A stretch of DNA of 64,000 nt from Astropecten irregularis (taxonomy: Eukaryota; Echinodermata; Asteroidea; Paxillosida; Astropectinidae): NCBI GenBank assembly GCA_963971285.1, contig OZ020248.1:15004001-15068000 (forward strand), read 5' to 3'. The translations under genes were made by a program, and so were the position numbers. The notes beneath the pieces are model-generated. The model was given only the letters and a program-made list of their open reading frames with translations, was not told the DNA's origin and searched no databases. Position 1 is the first letter of the stretch; each line of letters opens with the position of its first letter. Below are positions 27,681 through 39,100 of the stretch, piece by piece.

Positions 27681-29865
27681 CTGAGATAGGGAGAGCAGAA
27701 TGGTAGAATTGTATGTTAAAACGATACTTCATTATTGTGTATCATCAATTTGTTAACAATTTCACGTGCACAATGTTGGGGCCATCTAACATAATCAATT
27801 TTTAATACAGGTTCCTTAGAGGCGCCCAATAACACTGCATGCATTGGGGAAGCTCTGGTAGCACAAAAGTCATTTTTCTGGCCCTGTGTTTGTAATATTC
27901 TTATTGTGTCCCAGAGACCAGAATTAAGCTCAGTGTTGTGTTCATTACTATGGCCATATATGCAACAGAGAAACCTTTGTAGCATAGTAGTTTTTCAGGC
28001 AGTGTCTTACTATCCCCAAAATTTGATGTAGACATTTGTCTGAAAATAATTGCTTGCAAACTGCAAGGTCAAGTTAGTCTGAATTGAAATTGTTGTAGGA
28101 TTTAAATTCTCTAGAGATTTTTTTCCCCCAAACTAATCATTTCTAAAGCTTCTTTTTTATAATATACATATTTATTTTTACCTCAAAGAGATTTCCAATT
28201 TCTTGATCTGGTGATGGAGCAAATGCTTGATTTACATAGAGAAACTGGAGAATGACAACAAGAAGAACACAAGACATTGTTTACAGGCATCTCAAGGGTC
28301 ACAGAAAATACAACAACATGCAAGGCTTACATATTCCAATGGTAATAGATTAATTATTATTAACATGAATCTTGCTTCCTGTTCCTTTGCCAGCCTGCCC
28401 GGTCAGAAAACCTGCAGGTTTAGCCCTCATATGTTCCGCTCTCTTGGTTCCATTTGATAATCCCATAAGCCCAACGCAGTATAAAGATTAAGACTAGATG
28501 AAACCTTCCTGGCTTACAAAACCCAACTGAAAGTCCGAGACCCATTACTTGAATTGATCGATAATAGCGCTCTGCACTTGCGCTACAAATTGCAGGCAAA
28601 ATGCTGTGACGCATGACATCACACTGAATCTCAGACAAACATTGCAACGTGTGGTGGGTGTGCTTGTGTGCGCAACTGCGCATGCATGAATTGTGTACAC
28701 TACATGTGTGAGTCAATGTTTGTCTGACATCCGCGAATTTTGTACATGCACGCTGGCAAAGCACTCGAATGATGTCATTAGTGTGGAGTGCTATTAATGT
28801 ATATTCACCAATGATTCGGAAGGTTCACACTTGATGTACTTCCTGATGAACTCAACGATCCATGAGACTTTCTTGGATGGGTCGACTGCCCACTTCTTCT
28901 TTTTCATGATCGGCGCATCGGCCGTTGCCTTCAGAAGTATGTCAACTACAAATAAAACCAGTATAGTATGTATTAATCAGCACAAGTTTTAACTTTAATG
29001 TACTCTGATGTCAATCAATCAGTCATCAAGTCATTTCATTTCAGTCAATCATGTCATTTTATTTCTAATTTCTAATTTTTAACAAAAAACATGGCAAAGT
29101 ACACAAAAGCCTCTGTTTACAGTGTGCATACACTATTATTACTCTTTATTATAATATACAAATGCAAATAAAATTGTTGAGTAACTAAGGCATGCCTTCG
29201 CAATCAAGAAAACAAACAAAAACCGCACATAATTATCTCAGTTATTGGTAACAATTTCAAAAGGCAAAAGCTAACCACAGTCTAGACTTGTGCTAGGGCT
29301 AAGAAAATGGATACAGCACTCCACAGACTGTACTGGTTACAAATGTGGCCATCCTCTGATCAAGAAGGTGTAGCAATGCAGTACACTTCAAGTTCTGTGT
29401 ACTAGGTAGTACTAGTACTAGTACTAGTACTAGGCCCTAACTAAGCCCAAGCCTTGGCTAAGGCTAAGCGTAAAAATAGAGGGCGTAGGCCTATTAATTA
29501 TTCCCAATTTAGATAAGCAAAAGCAGAGGTTAGAATATTTCGACTTTCATATGTCCTTCATTGATCATGATGATAATCAATTAAAACATGACTGTAATTG
29601 TGACCATCCACCATGGGAAGAAACAAGAAAAAAGTAAACAAAACAACACTGTCTCACACTGTCCGGAAACTAGGCACATAAACTATACACCCGTTCACAT
29701 CGTCATGCATGATTTCCCTGTGAGGAAATTACCCTTATCGGACTTCTTCTTTTGAGGACTTGTCACTACCGCGTCTTCTTTAGGAGCATCTGGTTTCTTG
29801 TCAACATTCTCGCTCGTCTCTTCCGACGACTGATCGACTTTCGTTCCGGTCTCCGTATCCGCCAT
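27621..29865 (-). CDS. ATG12: ATG12, ubiquitin-like autophagy protein, complete, 4 exons
   Basis: Coding exons on the minus strand: 29865-29733, 28945-28809, 28244-28182, 27680-27621. They join in phase to 130 codons plus TGA, against about 140 in mammals. The acidic/lysine-rich N-terminal tail (about 1-44) is followed by the ubiquitin fold: [19 protein letters not shown], then [19 protein letters not shown], then [19 protein letters not shown]. The C-terminal Gly130 is present and exposed without a propeptide, as required for activation by ATG7/ATG10 and conjugation to an ATG5 lysine. The ATG12-ATG5-ATG16L1 complex drives LC3/GABARAP lipidation on autophagosomal membranes. The ATG at 29865 has a strong context (AAGATGG). 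An in-frame ATG at 29922 could add 19 residues. The gene is divergently paired with PITPNC1. Confidence 0.96.
28182..28244 (-). CDS. ATG12: ATG12 coding exon 3
   Basis: A 63-nt exon, residues 91-111, [20 protein letters not shown] plus Glu. The acceptor is ATTCTCCAG and the donor is GAG|GTAAAA. This is the most conserved block of ATG12. Confidence 0.96.
28561..28798. mobile_element. MITE with ATAATAGCGCTC ends, complete
   Basis: Inverted ends ATAATAGCGCTCTGCACTTG and AGTGTGGAGTGCTATTAAT. The inner pair CAGACAAACATTG / CAATGTTTGTCTG is as at 16627. A left-end copy is also at 9081. It lies in ATG12 intron 2, about 5 nt from the donor hexamer. Confidence 0.65.
28809..28945 (-). CDS. ATG12: ATG12 coding exon 2
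   Basis: Residues 45-90, [20 protein letters not shown] through [16 protein letters not shown]. The acceptor is TTTGTAG and the donor is TTG|GTGAAT. A MITE ends only about 10 nt inside the following intron. Confidence 0.95.
29401..29440. repeat. (CTAGTA)n short tandem repeat
   Basis: About four to five units of AGTACT/ACTAGT, in ATG12 intron 1. Confidence 0.7.
29733..29865 (-). CDS. ATG12: ATG12 coding exon 1
   Basis: Residues 1-44, the low-complexity N-terminal tail rich in Glu, Asp, Ser and Lys, ending KKKSDK plus one base. The donor is AAGG|GTAATT. This tail is poorly conserved in the family, so assignment rests on phase, position and the following exon. Confidence 0.9.
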
Positions 29866-30066
29866 CTTTTCCCTTTTCAGCAAATAGCGCCCTCGTGTGT
29901 CAAAAAAAGAAAGCCAAAACATTTCATTTAAAGCCCAGCAGACGATTCACAGGACACACACAATTACGACTCGTGGGACAAGTGGAAGCCCAACAACTGT
30001 GGAATTATCTCTGATTTTTAGTTTCAGAAGCTTTTTTGCGCACCGACACCGTGAAATTCTTGAAGA
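29866..30066. promoter_or_regulatory. ATG12/PITPNC1 divergent promoter
   Basis: Only 201 bp separate the ATG12 start codon (minus) from the PITPNC1 start codon (plus), so both 5' UTRs and core promoters must fit here or overlap, unless PITPNC1 has an untranslated exon further left. No TATA box is obvious on either strand. The shared-promoter role is inferred from the arrangement. Confidence 0.7.
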
Positions 30067-30114
30067 ATGTTGATCAAGGAGTACAGGATATGCATGCCAA
30101 TCAGTGTGGAAGAG
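30067..30114 (+). CDS. PITPNC1: PITPNC1 coding exon 1
   Basis: A 48-nt exon encoding residues 1-16. The ATG context is AAGAATGT, with G at -3. The N-terminus M-L-x-K-E-Y-R-I-C-x-P is the universal start of animal PITP domains, which makes this tiny exon identifiable despite having no long ORF. Confidence 0.93.
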
Positions 30115-33100
30115 GTAAGGGATGTTTTTTCACAAAGCTTTAAAGTTTTACCGTAGTAAAATTAAAAGTTGGCTGGCAACGCACTGAACGGGTCAGTAGC
30201 ACAGTACTCAGTAACGGTTTCAGGTCAACTCGGTCCGTAACCAACTCGGTCCGAGTCAACTCGGTCCGTGACCAACTCGGTCCATAACCAACTCGGTCCA
30301 TGACCAACTCGGTCTGTAACCAACTCGGTCCGAGGCCAACTCGGTCCGTAACCAACTCGGTCCGTGGCCAACTCGGTCCGTGACCAACTCGGTCCCTATG
30401 GGAAAATGCACGCAAAAACGTCTGGTAATTTTGTTGCAACAAAACGAGTACGAAGTCTCGCAAATTGCGTGAATTAAACTATTTATTTAGGTCTATTTAT
30501 TTATTTATTCATTTATTATCTTAAAAACATTAAAAGAATGAAAAATACATTGGCAGGACGCGTGCTGCCCAGGGCCTGACAAAAAGTAAAAAAAAACAAC
30601 AAAAAAACCCTGTCTTCAAAAGACGTGCCTTCCCAAACACCTGCCAATTATAAATCTTATGTTAAATTATGTTATATGTATATACACAGATTAATCAAAA
30701 CAAAGCTAAAAAATCAAAAACAAAAACACAAAACAATCATCATTATTATTCATTAATTGATTTATGAATTCTAAACATAAAAAGCACATTTTCATAAGGC
30801 ATTTGACTTCGTGCATAATTTAATTAATATTTTAATTAAAATTGTATTGTGCCATTTTATCAAATAATTATGGTATCAACATAATTTATTTCTTCACGGT
30901 TTCAGCCACAAGCAAAACATATTATGTTATGATGACATTAAAAACATTAATGCAAATAGCCTACATGTTGTACACTGCTGCAGCAAACTGCATGGATTCT
31001 TGTTTGTGTACGTTTTCCCATAGGGACCGAGTTGGTCACGGACCGAGTTGGTCACGGACCGAGTTGGTCACGGACCGAGTTGGCCTCGGACCGAGTTGGC
31101 CACGGACCGAGTTGGCCACGGACCGAGTTAGCCACGGACCGAGTTGGCCTCGGACCGAGTTGGTCACGGACCGAGTTGACTCGGACCGAGTTGGCTACGG
31201 ACCGAGTTGACTGGCACCCGTTACCCTCAGTAACACACGGTCAACTAGGCCTAGGGCCTACATGGTAAATCGACATTAGTACATAGCCAGGCCAGCCACA
31301 TTGTTGTTTGTTTACAGTTGCACTGCCGTCACAGCACAGTTTGACTTCAGTCGTGCTCTGTGCTTTCTTCGTTCAGTCGAAACTGATAAAAAGCTTGGGG
31401 TGTCTTTCCTTCCTCCATGGATGGTGGTTAGTCCGAGTAACTTGGACCCTAAAAATCGCCTTTTTTAACATTTGGACATGATCTACTATCGCCAGATCAT
31501 GTCCAAATGTTAAAAAAGGCGATTTTTAGGGTCCAAGTTACTCGGACTAGATGGGGGTGTGCTTTAGTCCACACACTGACACAAGGATTATTGGAAAGAA
31601 AGATGATCATTACGGAAAAAAATTATTATTTTAATCCTCCAAGAGTTAACTTATTGGATGTAAGTTCAACTTCAATCTCAGGTGTATAAATAACTGGGGT
31701 AGCATATCTGGGAAGTGAGTTTTATTTACAGGTTTTTTTTTACAGGTCTACAAAGTTTACACTTCCAATAGATCAGCGCAGAGTGACGTCATTCCAACTC
31801 GCCGACATTGGAGCGATGAAAACAAAGCATTAAGTTGTATGGGTTTTAAGACAAAAAGCTGCCAGAATTGTTTAATCTTAGTATACGGTACTTCAAAGAA
31901 GAATTATTGTCTAACATGTCTGAGGAAAAACTAGGACTGGACAATAAAAGTCGTACAGAACACGATTTCTGGTTCTTGACAAAAGTATTCGAAAACAATT
32001 CTCGACGACGGACGGTTTGTGCGTGATTTGTCCGTATTTTCTACACGTTAGTTTTCATTGGTTGTCAAGTTATGAGATTGAAAGTACCCGGATGTCTGTG
32101 CTGATCTATACAGTGGCAGCCTTGTTTCTCAGAACGCCCTCTGTTGGTTCCATAGAGTTGTGCAGAGATGGAAATAATGATCTATAGGAATATTATAGTG
32201 GAATTCTTCCTTGTAAAACTAAGCAAGGAAGTTATGGGGGTGTTTGTTTGTTGTTTCATTGTTTGTTTGTTTTGTTTTGTTTTCAAAATTGTTGGTGAGC
32301 TGCCCCTCCTATTTTAATGAATGTTTGGCAGACGACTGTATGACCATGTGTTTTTAAATCAGACATGATTGTCATTTTCTACAGATGCTGAGAAGAAATT
32401 GAAAATATTACAAATCATAAAATACTTTGTGAATAGTAATGTCCCTGTTGAGCGCAATCTTTCAACCTGCGCAATATTTAACTGTTTGTCAAAGTGACTT
32501 GTAAATTAAAGAAAACCTGTGAGGCTGTATCCAACGTTTTTAACTTAGGCCTAATTGAAGTGAAGGTAGCTACGGGCCGTGTACCCCGCTGTTGACTGCA
32601 ATTATGTGTTATTGTCCATGATTCAGTAGTTCTATGTAATAAACAGCAATTTTTTTTGTTTTCCATTTATCTCATTCATAAGTTCATTTATACTATTAAT
32701 GGAAGTCACTGCAAATTGTCAATCTGTCGTGTAGGCCTACATGTACATGTACTCGTAATGTAGACGCCCCCTACAATAACACAATTGAAATATAAGATAA
32801 ATCATAGAGCCTAGAACAGATGGGTTAATTTACCATCTATAGTCCTTGGCATTTGATAATAGACTGCGATTAATTTACATCGTGAGTAGATGATGTGTAT
32901 GGAATAGAAAAGAGTTAATTGTCATTGGCACTCAAATTGTCTGGGTGCGAGGATAGAATTACAGAGGTGCAACACTCATGATGCGGTATCATGACTGAGC
33001 GAATAAATCACTGCTTTTGACTTGTTTGAGTTACATGTCAACATGGAGTTATCTTTTCCTACCTCCATGATGTCAATGACAATGCCTAGAAGTAAGATGT

Positions 33101-36100
33101 GCAAGCATTTACAATAAACTCACAATCTGTGTTTCACAGAAATCTTTGACTGAAAACTAAATGCTTGTCTGTGCATGGAAAACCATATTTTGTGTTTAAA
33201 GATCATGATAAGATCTACGTACACTAAATGGGTACCGGTAGTTCCTTGTCCTGTAGCCATATGTGTACAGTGGACGAACTCCACTATAACAAACACCCTG
33301 GGATGTTTTGATTGTTTGTTATATTGGTCGTTCGTTAGAGTGAACAATGTTTAATTGTTCAGCATAGCTATAAAACATTGTACACAAAAATTTGGAGCCA
33401 AGGATGATGTTCGGTATAGCCGAATGTTTGCTATAGCGGTGTTCGTTATAGTGGCATTCCACTAGCGAATTGCCCTGCAGTACCCCAACATTGGCAATGG
33501 ACAACTTTGTTTTAATTGATTGAAGCACAGTATTTTACATTTTGCTGGTGGCATTTCCTTGTCTTTCTCTAGTGTGGATCGATCCAGGTTGTTGGGGGGG
33601 GGGGGGGGGGCTTACAGTATAACCCCCTTCTTGCCAGTGCACTGAACACTGGGGCCAAGGCCGAGCCCTTTGAATGATGCCAGTAGTCCTGTGTTAATAC
33701 ACGGGTTTACACCATGGCGGCCATCTTGGATTTTGATCGCAACTTCGAAACGAGGCACTTCCACGCATGCGCACTTTCCGAAGTGTAAGCCCGTCCATTG
33801 TGGAAGACAATACACCGGTTTACACTTCGGCGGTTTTGATCGCGACTTCAAAACGAGGCACTATCCGGCATGCGCTTTTTTCGAAGTGTAAACCCATGTA
33901 TTCCAGTACATAGTCTTTTTGTCATGGTCGTAACCAATAGTTGGTGACCAACTGACCATGATGATGTAGTCCAGTGGTTTTAGTATTTGCCTTTTGTACA
34001 TTGGTCGGTGCTCGGTGGCCATTTGAAATATTCACTACAGTCTAGGGGTTTACGAAACGGCCGCTCAGGCTCAAGATCCAGCTCTGTCATCCATGTGCTT
34101 AAAAATATAGGTTGTGGGTTTTCATCGAAGCTAAAACTCTGTTTCCCTTTTCAAATCAGATAATTCTACTTCTGAACCACAGCCAAAAGCCTCTATTTTG
34201 AGTATGATATTACCTTTACAATACGTTTTTTAGGTCTATATCTACAAGTGTATTCAATTACAGACCTGTATGATTTGTTATTCTCTGTTAGTCTGTATTG
34301 AATGCACTGTAGGTACATGTAGCTTCGGGTATAGTGTTTATCTGTCAAGGTTAAACATAGTTCATACATATTTTGTACTGTGTGGGCTGGGAGTGTAACT
34401 GCATGGTCGCAACCAGCACTACAGTACATGACAGGCCAAATTTATGCAGTTTTACCAATTTCAAATCTGCCCATAAAATTCTGTGTAAATATAAATTTCA
34501 TTTCCATCATAAACACCATCTAAATAAATGATAAACCCGGTACTGCACATATTAATGTATTGCCAATATACTGTGCATTAAAGCTAGCGACATTAATTTC
34601 CAATAATGCCATCATAAAAGCCCATGGTAATATTGTGTGTTGCCTCCAATTTCACAGTTGAAAGCACCCTTAAAATGGCTGGCATTAAAGGTGTGTTACA
34701 ATCATGATTTTACTGTGAGCAGTGTCCTACCGGTACATGTATCCGTAGATATATAAAATCAAATAATTTGCTAAGCATAAAGATTCCCAGTTCTCCATAT
34801 CACATACATAGAGAAAAATCAGTGGGTGTATGATAGACAGTTTCAGAAAAGTTCAGTGACCCAGTAGGCCTATTGCAGGAAGGAAAGTGTTTTTTTTAAA
34901 TGTGCGTACAAACTGCACTTAAGTACTGTAGGCAAATTGAAATACCAATGGCAAGAGTGAATTTATAATGTGCAAATTGTTTAGACATGTACGGTTTTAT
35001 TTTACATTTTGCCTGTGGGGTAAGTATTGAAACAGCTGTTCTGGAAAAATTATGCCAACAAACCTGACAAAAAAGGTGCCCACGGACAGTTTGCAAATTT
35101 TATATGGATGAAAGGTGTGAATGGATTTTTGATCTTAAAAAAATTCATGTATACGGGAAAATCATGTTTGGACTCAACGACTTAAATTTGTAAAAAAGGG
35201 TATATTTACTGATGTGTTGTCCACCACTATTCAGTTGTATAATTTATGTTTTATCTGGGTTAAGGTTAAAAAGAAAAACAAATTAATGTAACCTGTTTGA
35301 GGAACCAAGGGCCGATTTCACCAATATTTTGCAACCATCGCTAAAGCCCAAATCCATTGCTAAATGGAAAATTGATCGCTACTTTGCGTAGCAATTTTAC
35401 ATTTATACCAATGGATTTGGGATTTGATCACAAAGTGTTAGTGAAATCGGCCCCTGGACAAGCTATCAAACCCAGGTCAGTGGATGTGACCTTTATGGTG
35501 AGTTGAACTGAGTTCCCAATCTGTTGTGAGTCGGTGAGTCCGAATCCAATCTCAATTGGCAAAACTGGTTTGGTGACTAAATGGTCACTTTAAGATGAAA
35601 TTAAGAATGCAGGCTGCCTGGTCTCATACCCAGTCTGTTTACACATACATGTATATTTAAATGCCTCAGTCACTTGCACTGTGCACATAAATTACAATAC
35701 TGATAATTACTGTCTGAGGATGGAGAAAGGTTTACATGTATCCAACTTTCCTTCATAAATCATAGGCAAACAGGGGATAGTGGGGGTGTGCAATAAAAAG
35801 GATTTAATATACAAAGACACAGAACATGTACATAGTGTAGATTAAGGATACCATGTTATAAAGGAGACATTCTGTCTAGAGCTAGAAATTAGGAGACATT
35901 CTGTCTAGAGCTAGAAATGGAACTGGGCCAAATTTCATGGCTCTGCTTATCGCAGAATTCTGCGCTTATGATCCGCATTCTCTGCTTACAGGGCTAGTGC
36001 CGATTTTTCTAAAATTATTAGCCGAGTAAGCATGAAATCCTTACATGTACTTTGCGTGAACATACTCTACGTATGCATTCATGTACGTGCACAACTGAAA

Positions 36101-39100
36101 TTTCCTGGCTAATCCATGAAAAAGGATTGTAAACTGGGGTGCTCATAGAATTTTCTGCTTCCGTAAGCGTTGATTCTACACAGTTTACCATGCTTATGGT
36201 AAACAGAATCATGAAATTGGGTCGTGATGTTTCTCTTTAAGTTATAAACCATTTATAAGGGGCCTACACTGTATTTTCATCTAAGGTTGAGAATGCCCTA
36301 AAAAATTTGTCAATTTCAAGTTCGGTGGTTTTTGGATATTTATAAACTGTACGTGTGGTAAATGACATGTTTGTGCATGCCTCTACCATATTCAATTATT
36401 TCCATTTTTACAGTCTTTATACATGTATGTAATAGGCCTATACCTGCATTTTTACAAATGCTTTATTGTTAACAGCTTCATCTCTGCCTTTAAAGTTTTA
36501 GACAGGCTGTCATTTTTTACCAAGGTTGTTTACATGATGCAAACAATAACCCCACCTGATCCTCCTCTATTTCTTAATTAAAAAAAATAATTACAAATTT
36601 GTCAATTTAAATTAATAGGGTGGGAACTTCAGTCACGTAGTCAACTATTGGGGCAAGCACTTGGTCACGAGTTGCTAATGAACAAACCCGGTTATTTGAC
36701 TAGAAATCATGCAGCGGTTGTCATTTATTGATTCAGGGCAGTTGTTGAAGGTCAGTGGATCTATACTAAACTAAACCCAGTAGTGGTGTTATTTCCAGGA
36801 TGACCCATCAGTGTGTGCGCAGGGTCTGCGTGTTTCACACAGGATCAGGGGTCAGATCCATTGCCAGGCGAACACAAATAATTATGAAACAGATCATTAA
36901 TTGACTTTCATATCAGAGATACCGTATACGTACATACATACGGTATACATGTATCATGCAAAATTTGGCTTAGAAACTTCCTGGATTCTCCCATTCCAAC
37001 ATTGATGATTGGTAAAGGTCACAGGACTGCATACACTCATACTCAGTCTGATCAAACATGTACTTGAAAAAATAAACCTGTGAAAATTTGAGCTCAATCG
37101 GACATCTCAGTCACGAGAAAATAGCGAAAACCCGACTTGATTTTTCTAAAACATGAAGAATAGTTTACTTTTTGTTTGTTCCAAAAAACGTTCGGACGAA
37201 CGATCTTTGGACAAGACACTAAATCTTGATTTCCTTGAAAAACCCAGCATCTCATGAACCAAGATTTCCCATGGTGACTGTTTGCACTGTGTACGAACTG
37301 TTGAGTCAATTTTCTGTCTCAAACTCAATAATTTGTTTTGGAGTCCTTGCAAATCCTATATGCTCCCTTTAATACTGTAACATGCACCCTTCCCACATCA
37401 TCTTGCCCCTGCGTTGTAGAAGCACTTTTTTCTTCCCGATTCACACTGTGCTTGTGGCTGTGATTTTTACACATCATGTAACACAATCCTGACACTTAAG
37501 GTAAATGGGATAGCAAACATATGACCATAATTACAGAGGGCCCCCAGTATGCCCTTGGCATTCAGAACGGCCACTTAGTGCCTTTTTTCTTTAAAAATCT
37601 GATCTGTCTATGTTTGTCAATGCAGAGAACAAAATTGAGTTCAGCGAGTGCATGGGTTCTAACATGGTTCTAATAACTTAGGCTGGGAGTGTGGACAGTG
37701 ATTTATGTAAAACACAGGAGTAGTGGAAACTTGATACATGTATTGGAGGCACATGTACTTTTAACCTTGGGGGTCTACCTGCACCATAATGATAATGGCC
37801 ACTTTCTACATGGATGAAGCATACCTCCAGTCCATGGTTGAAGCCAACTTGGAAGGACCTTCCTCCATATAGTTTAATAGAGCTGCTTAAAGGTCATATA
37901 TATCATACTTTGGTTTTTATCAAAGAAATACTGATTCATGGGCAAAAATATCAATCTGACATATACAGTAACACTAACAGTCATCTGTGAAAATTTCAGT
38001 CCCATACGGTGCCCACTTTTTGAGAAAACAGTTAAAAATGGCCACAGTATTTATAAAGTCTTTTCTCTTTTATTTTTGATCTTTTAAAGATACTAAATAA
38101 TTGTGGTCATTGGTTTTACTCTTTTCTGGATAAATACAGCATCTCAGGCAGACAAATTGTAATGGTATCTTTTTACCATCACCATCTACCATGTAAGTTA
38201 TAGGTAAATATGTGAACATGTCTGTTTCACTATTCTACCAAAGTATGATACTACAATTTAAAACTTAAAAATCCCACTGAAATTTGCTTAGCATGAACAT
38301 CCTGTCTGGATAAAAAAAAACAACTACGGATTACCAACTAAATCTTCGTGTGATGCTGCACGTAATTTCAGTTTTGACTTGTAAATTCAGCTCTTGTTTA
38401 CATACATTCAATGACGTCAATCAATTCCTCCAAGTAAATCTTGTTACAAGCTACAAGTACTCACACCCGTATGTATTTTTCATTAGCAGTGCCTAGTTCG
38501 TGCGTACTTGTACTGGAACATCTTCTATCAGATGTGCATGACAATGAGTCAGTAACCCGGGCACCAGTCATGTGGGATTTATTCATCACTGACTTGATGC
38601 TTAAACTTACACAGAAGACAGTGAGGGCCTTTCAAGTCCACTTTGGCTTTCTAACTTATCCGACATGCCTGTCATCCATGCTTTACAACGACATGTACAA
38701 CTATCAATGGATTAAAATCATATGTGGATTATGATATTTTAAAAAAGCTCTCAAAAAAGAACAAATCTGTCAAAATAGAGATACATTTACTTTCTGTCTG
38801 TATAACTCCAAACAGAAAGAATTCCACTGACGGCCATTACAAGGTTAAATATATCCTCTAAGAATTAACTTACTTTATACAAGTTATGAAGAACTTCAAT
38901 CTCCGGTGTAATGACACTGGGGTAGCATACATGTATCTGAAAAGTGAGTTTAACAGGTTTTTGTTTACCTACAATGATACACTTATAACGCAGAAGCAGT
39001 CATTTTTTCAAAACGTCCGCTGTCAGTCCCATAGGTTTGCGCACGTACTATACAAGTGACAGTCATCAGTGGAATGGGAGACTTTTGGAGAGTCCGTCTT

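Larger units (their letters stand above)
30200..31245. mobile_element. Element with minisatellite-bearing inverted ends
   Basis: Left array 30221-30395 of about 15-bp units (ACCAACTCGGTCCGT type) and right array 31021-31210 in the opposite orientation. Inner borders CCCTATGGGAAAA / TTTTCCCATAGGG and outer borders (TACTCAGTAACGG / CCGTTACCCTCAGTAA) are inverted too. The interior is AT-rich with no transposase. It lies 90-130 bp inside PITPNC1 intron 1. Confidence 0.65.

Noticed and set aside
30842-31268. Frames with TDRVGHGPSW-type repeated peptide on both strands
   Set aside because: Direct product of the 15-bp minisatellite unit; no start context, splice sites or domain.
38441-38734. 97-codon frame as a possible gene
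   Set aside because: No recognisable domain, AT-rich context, no splice or promoter support.
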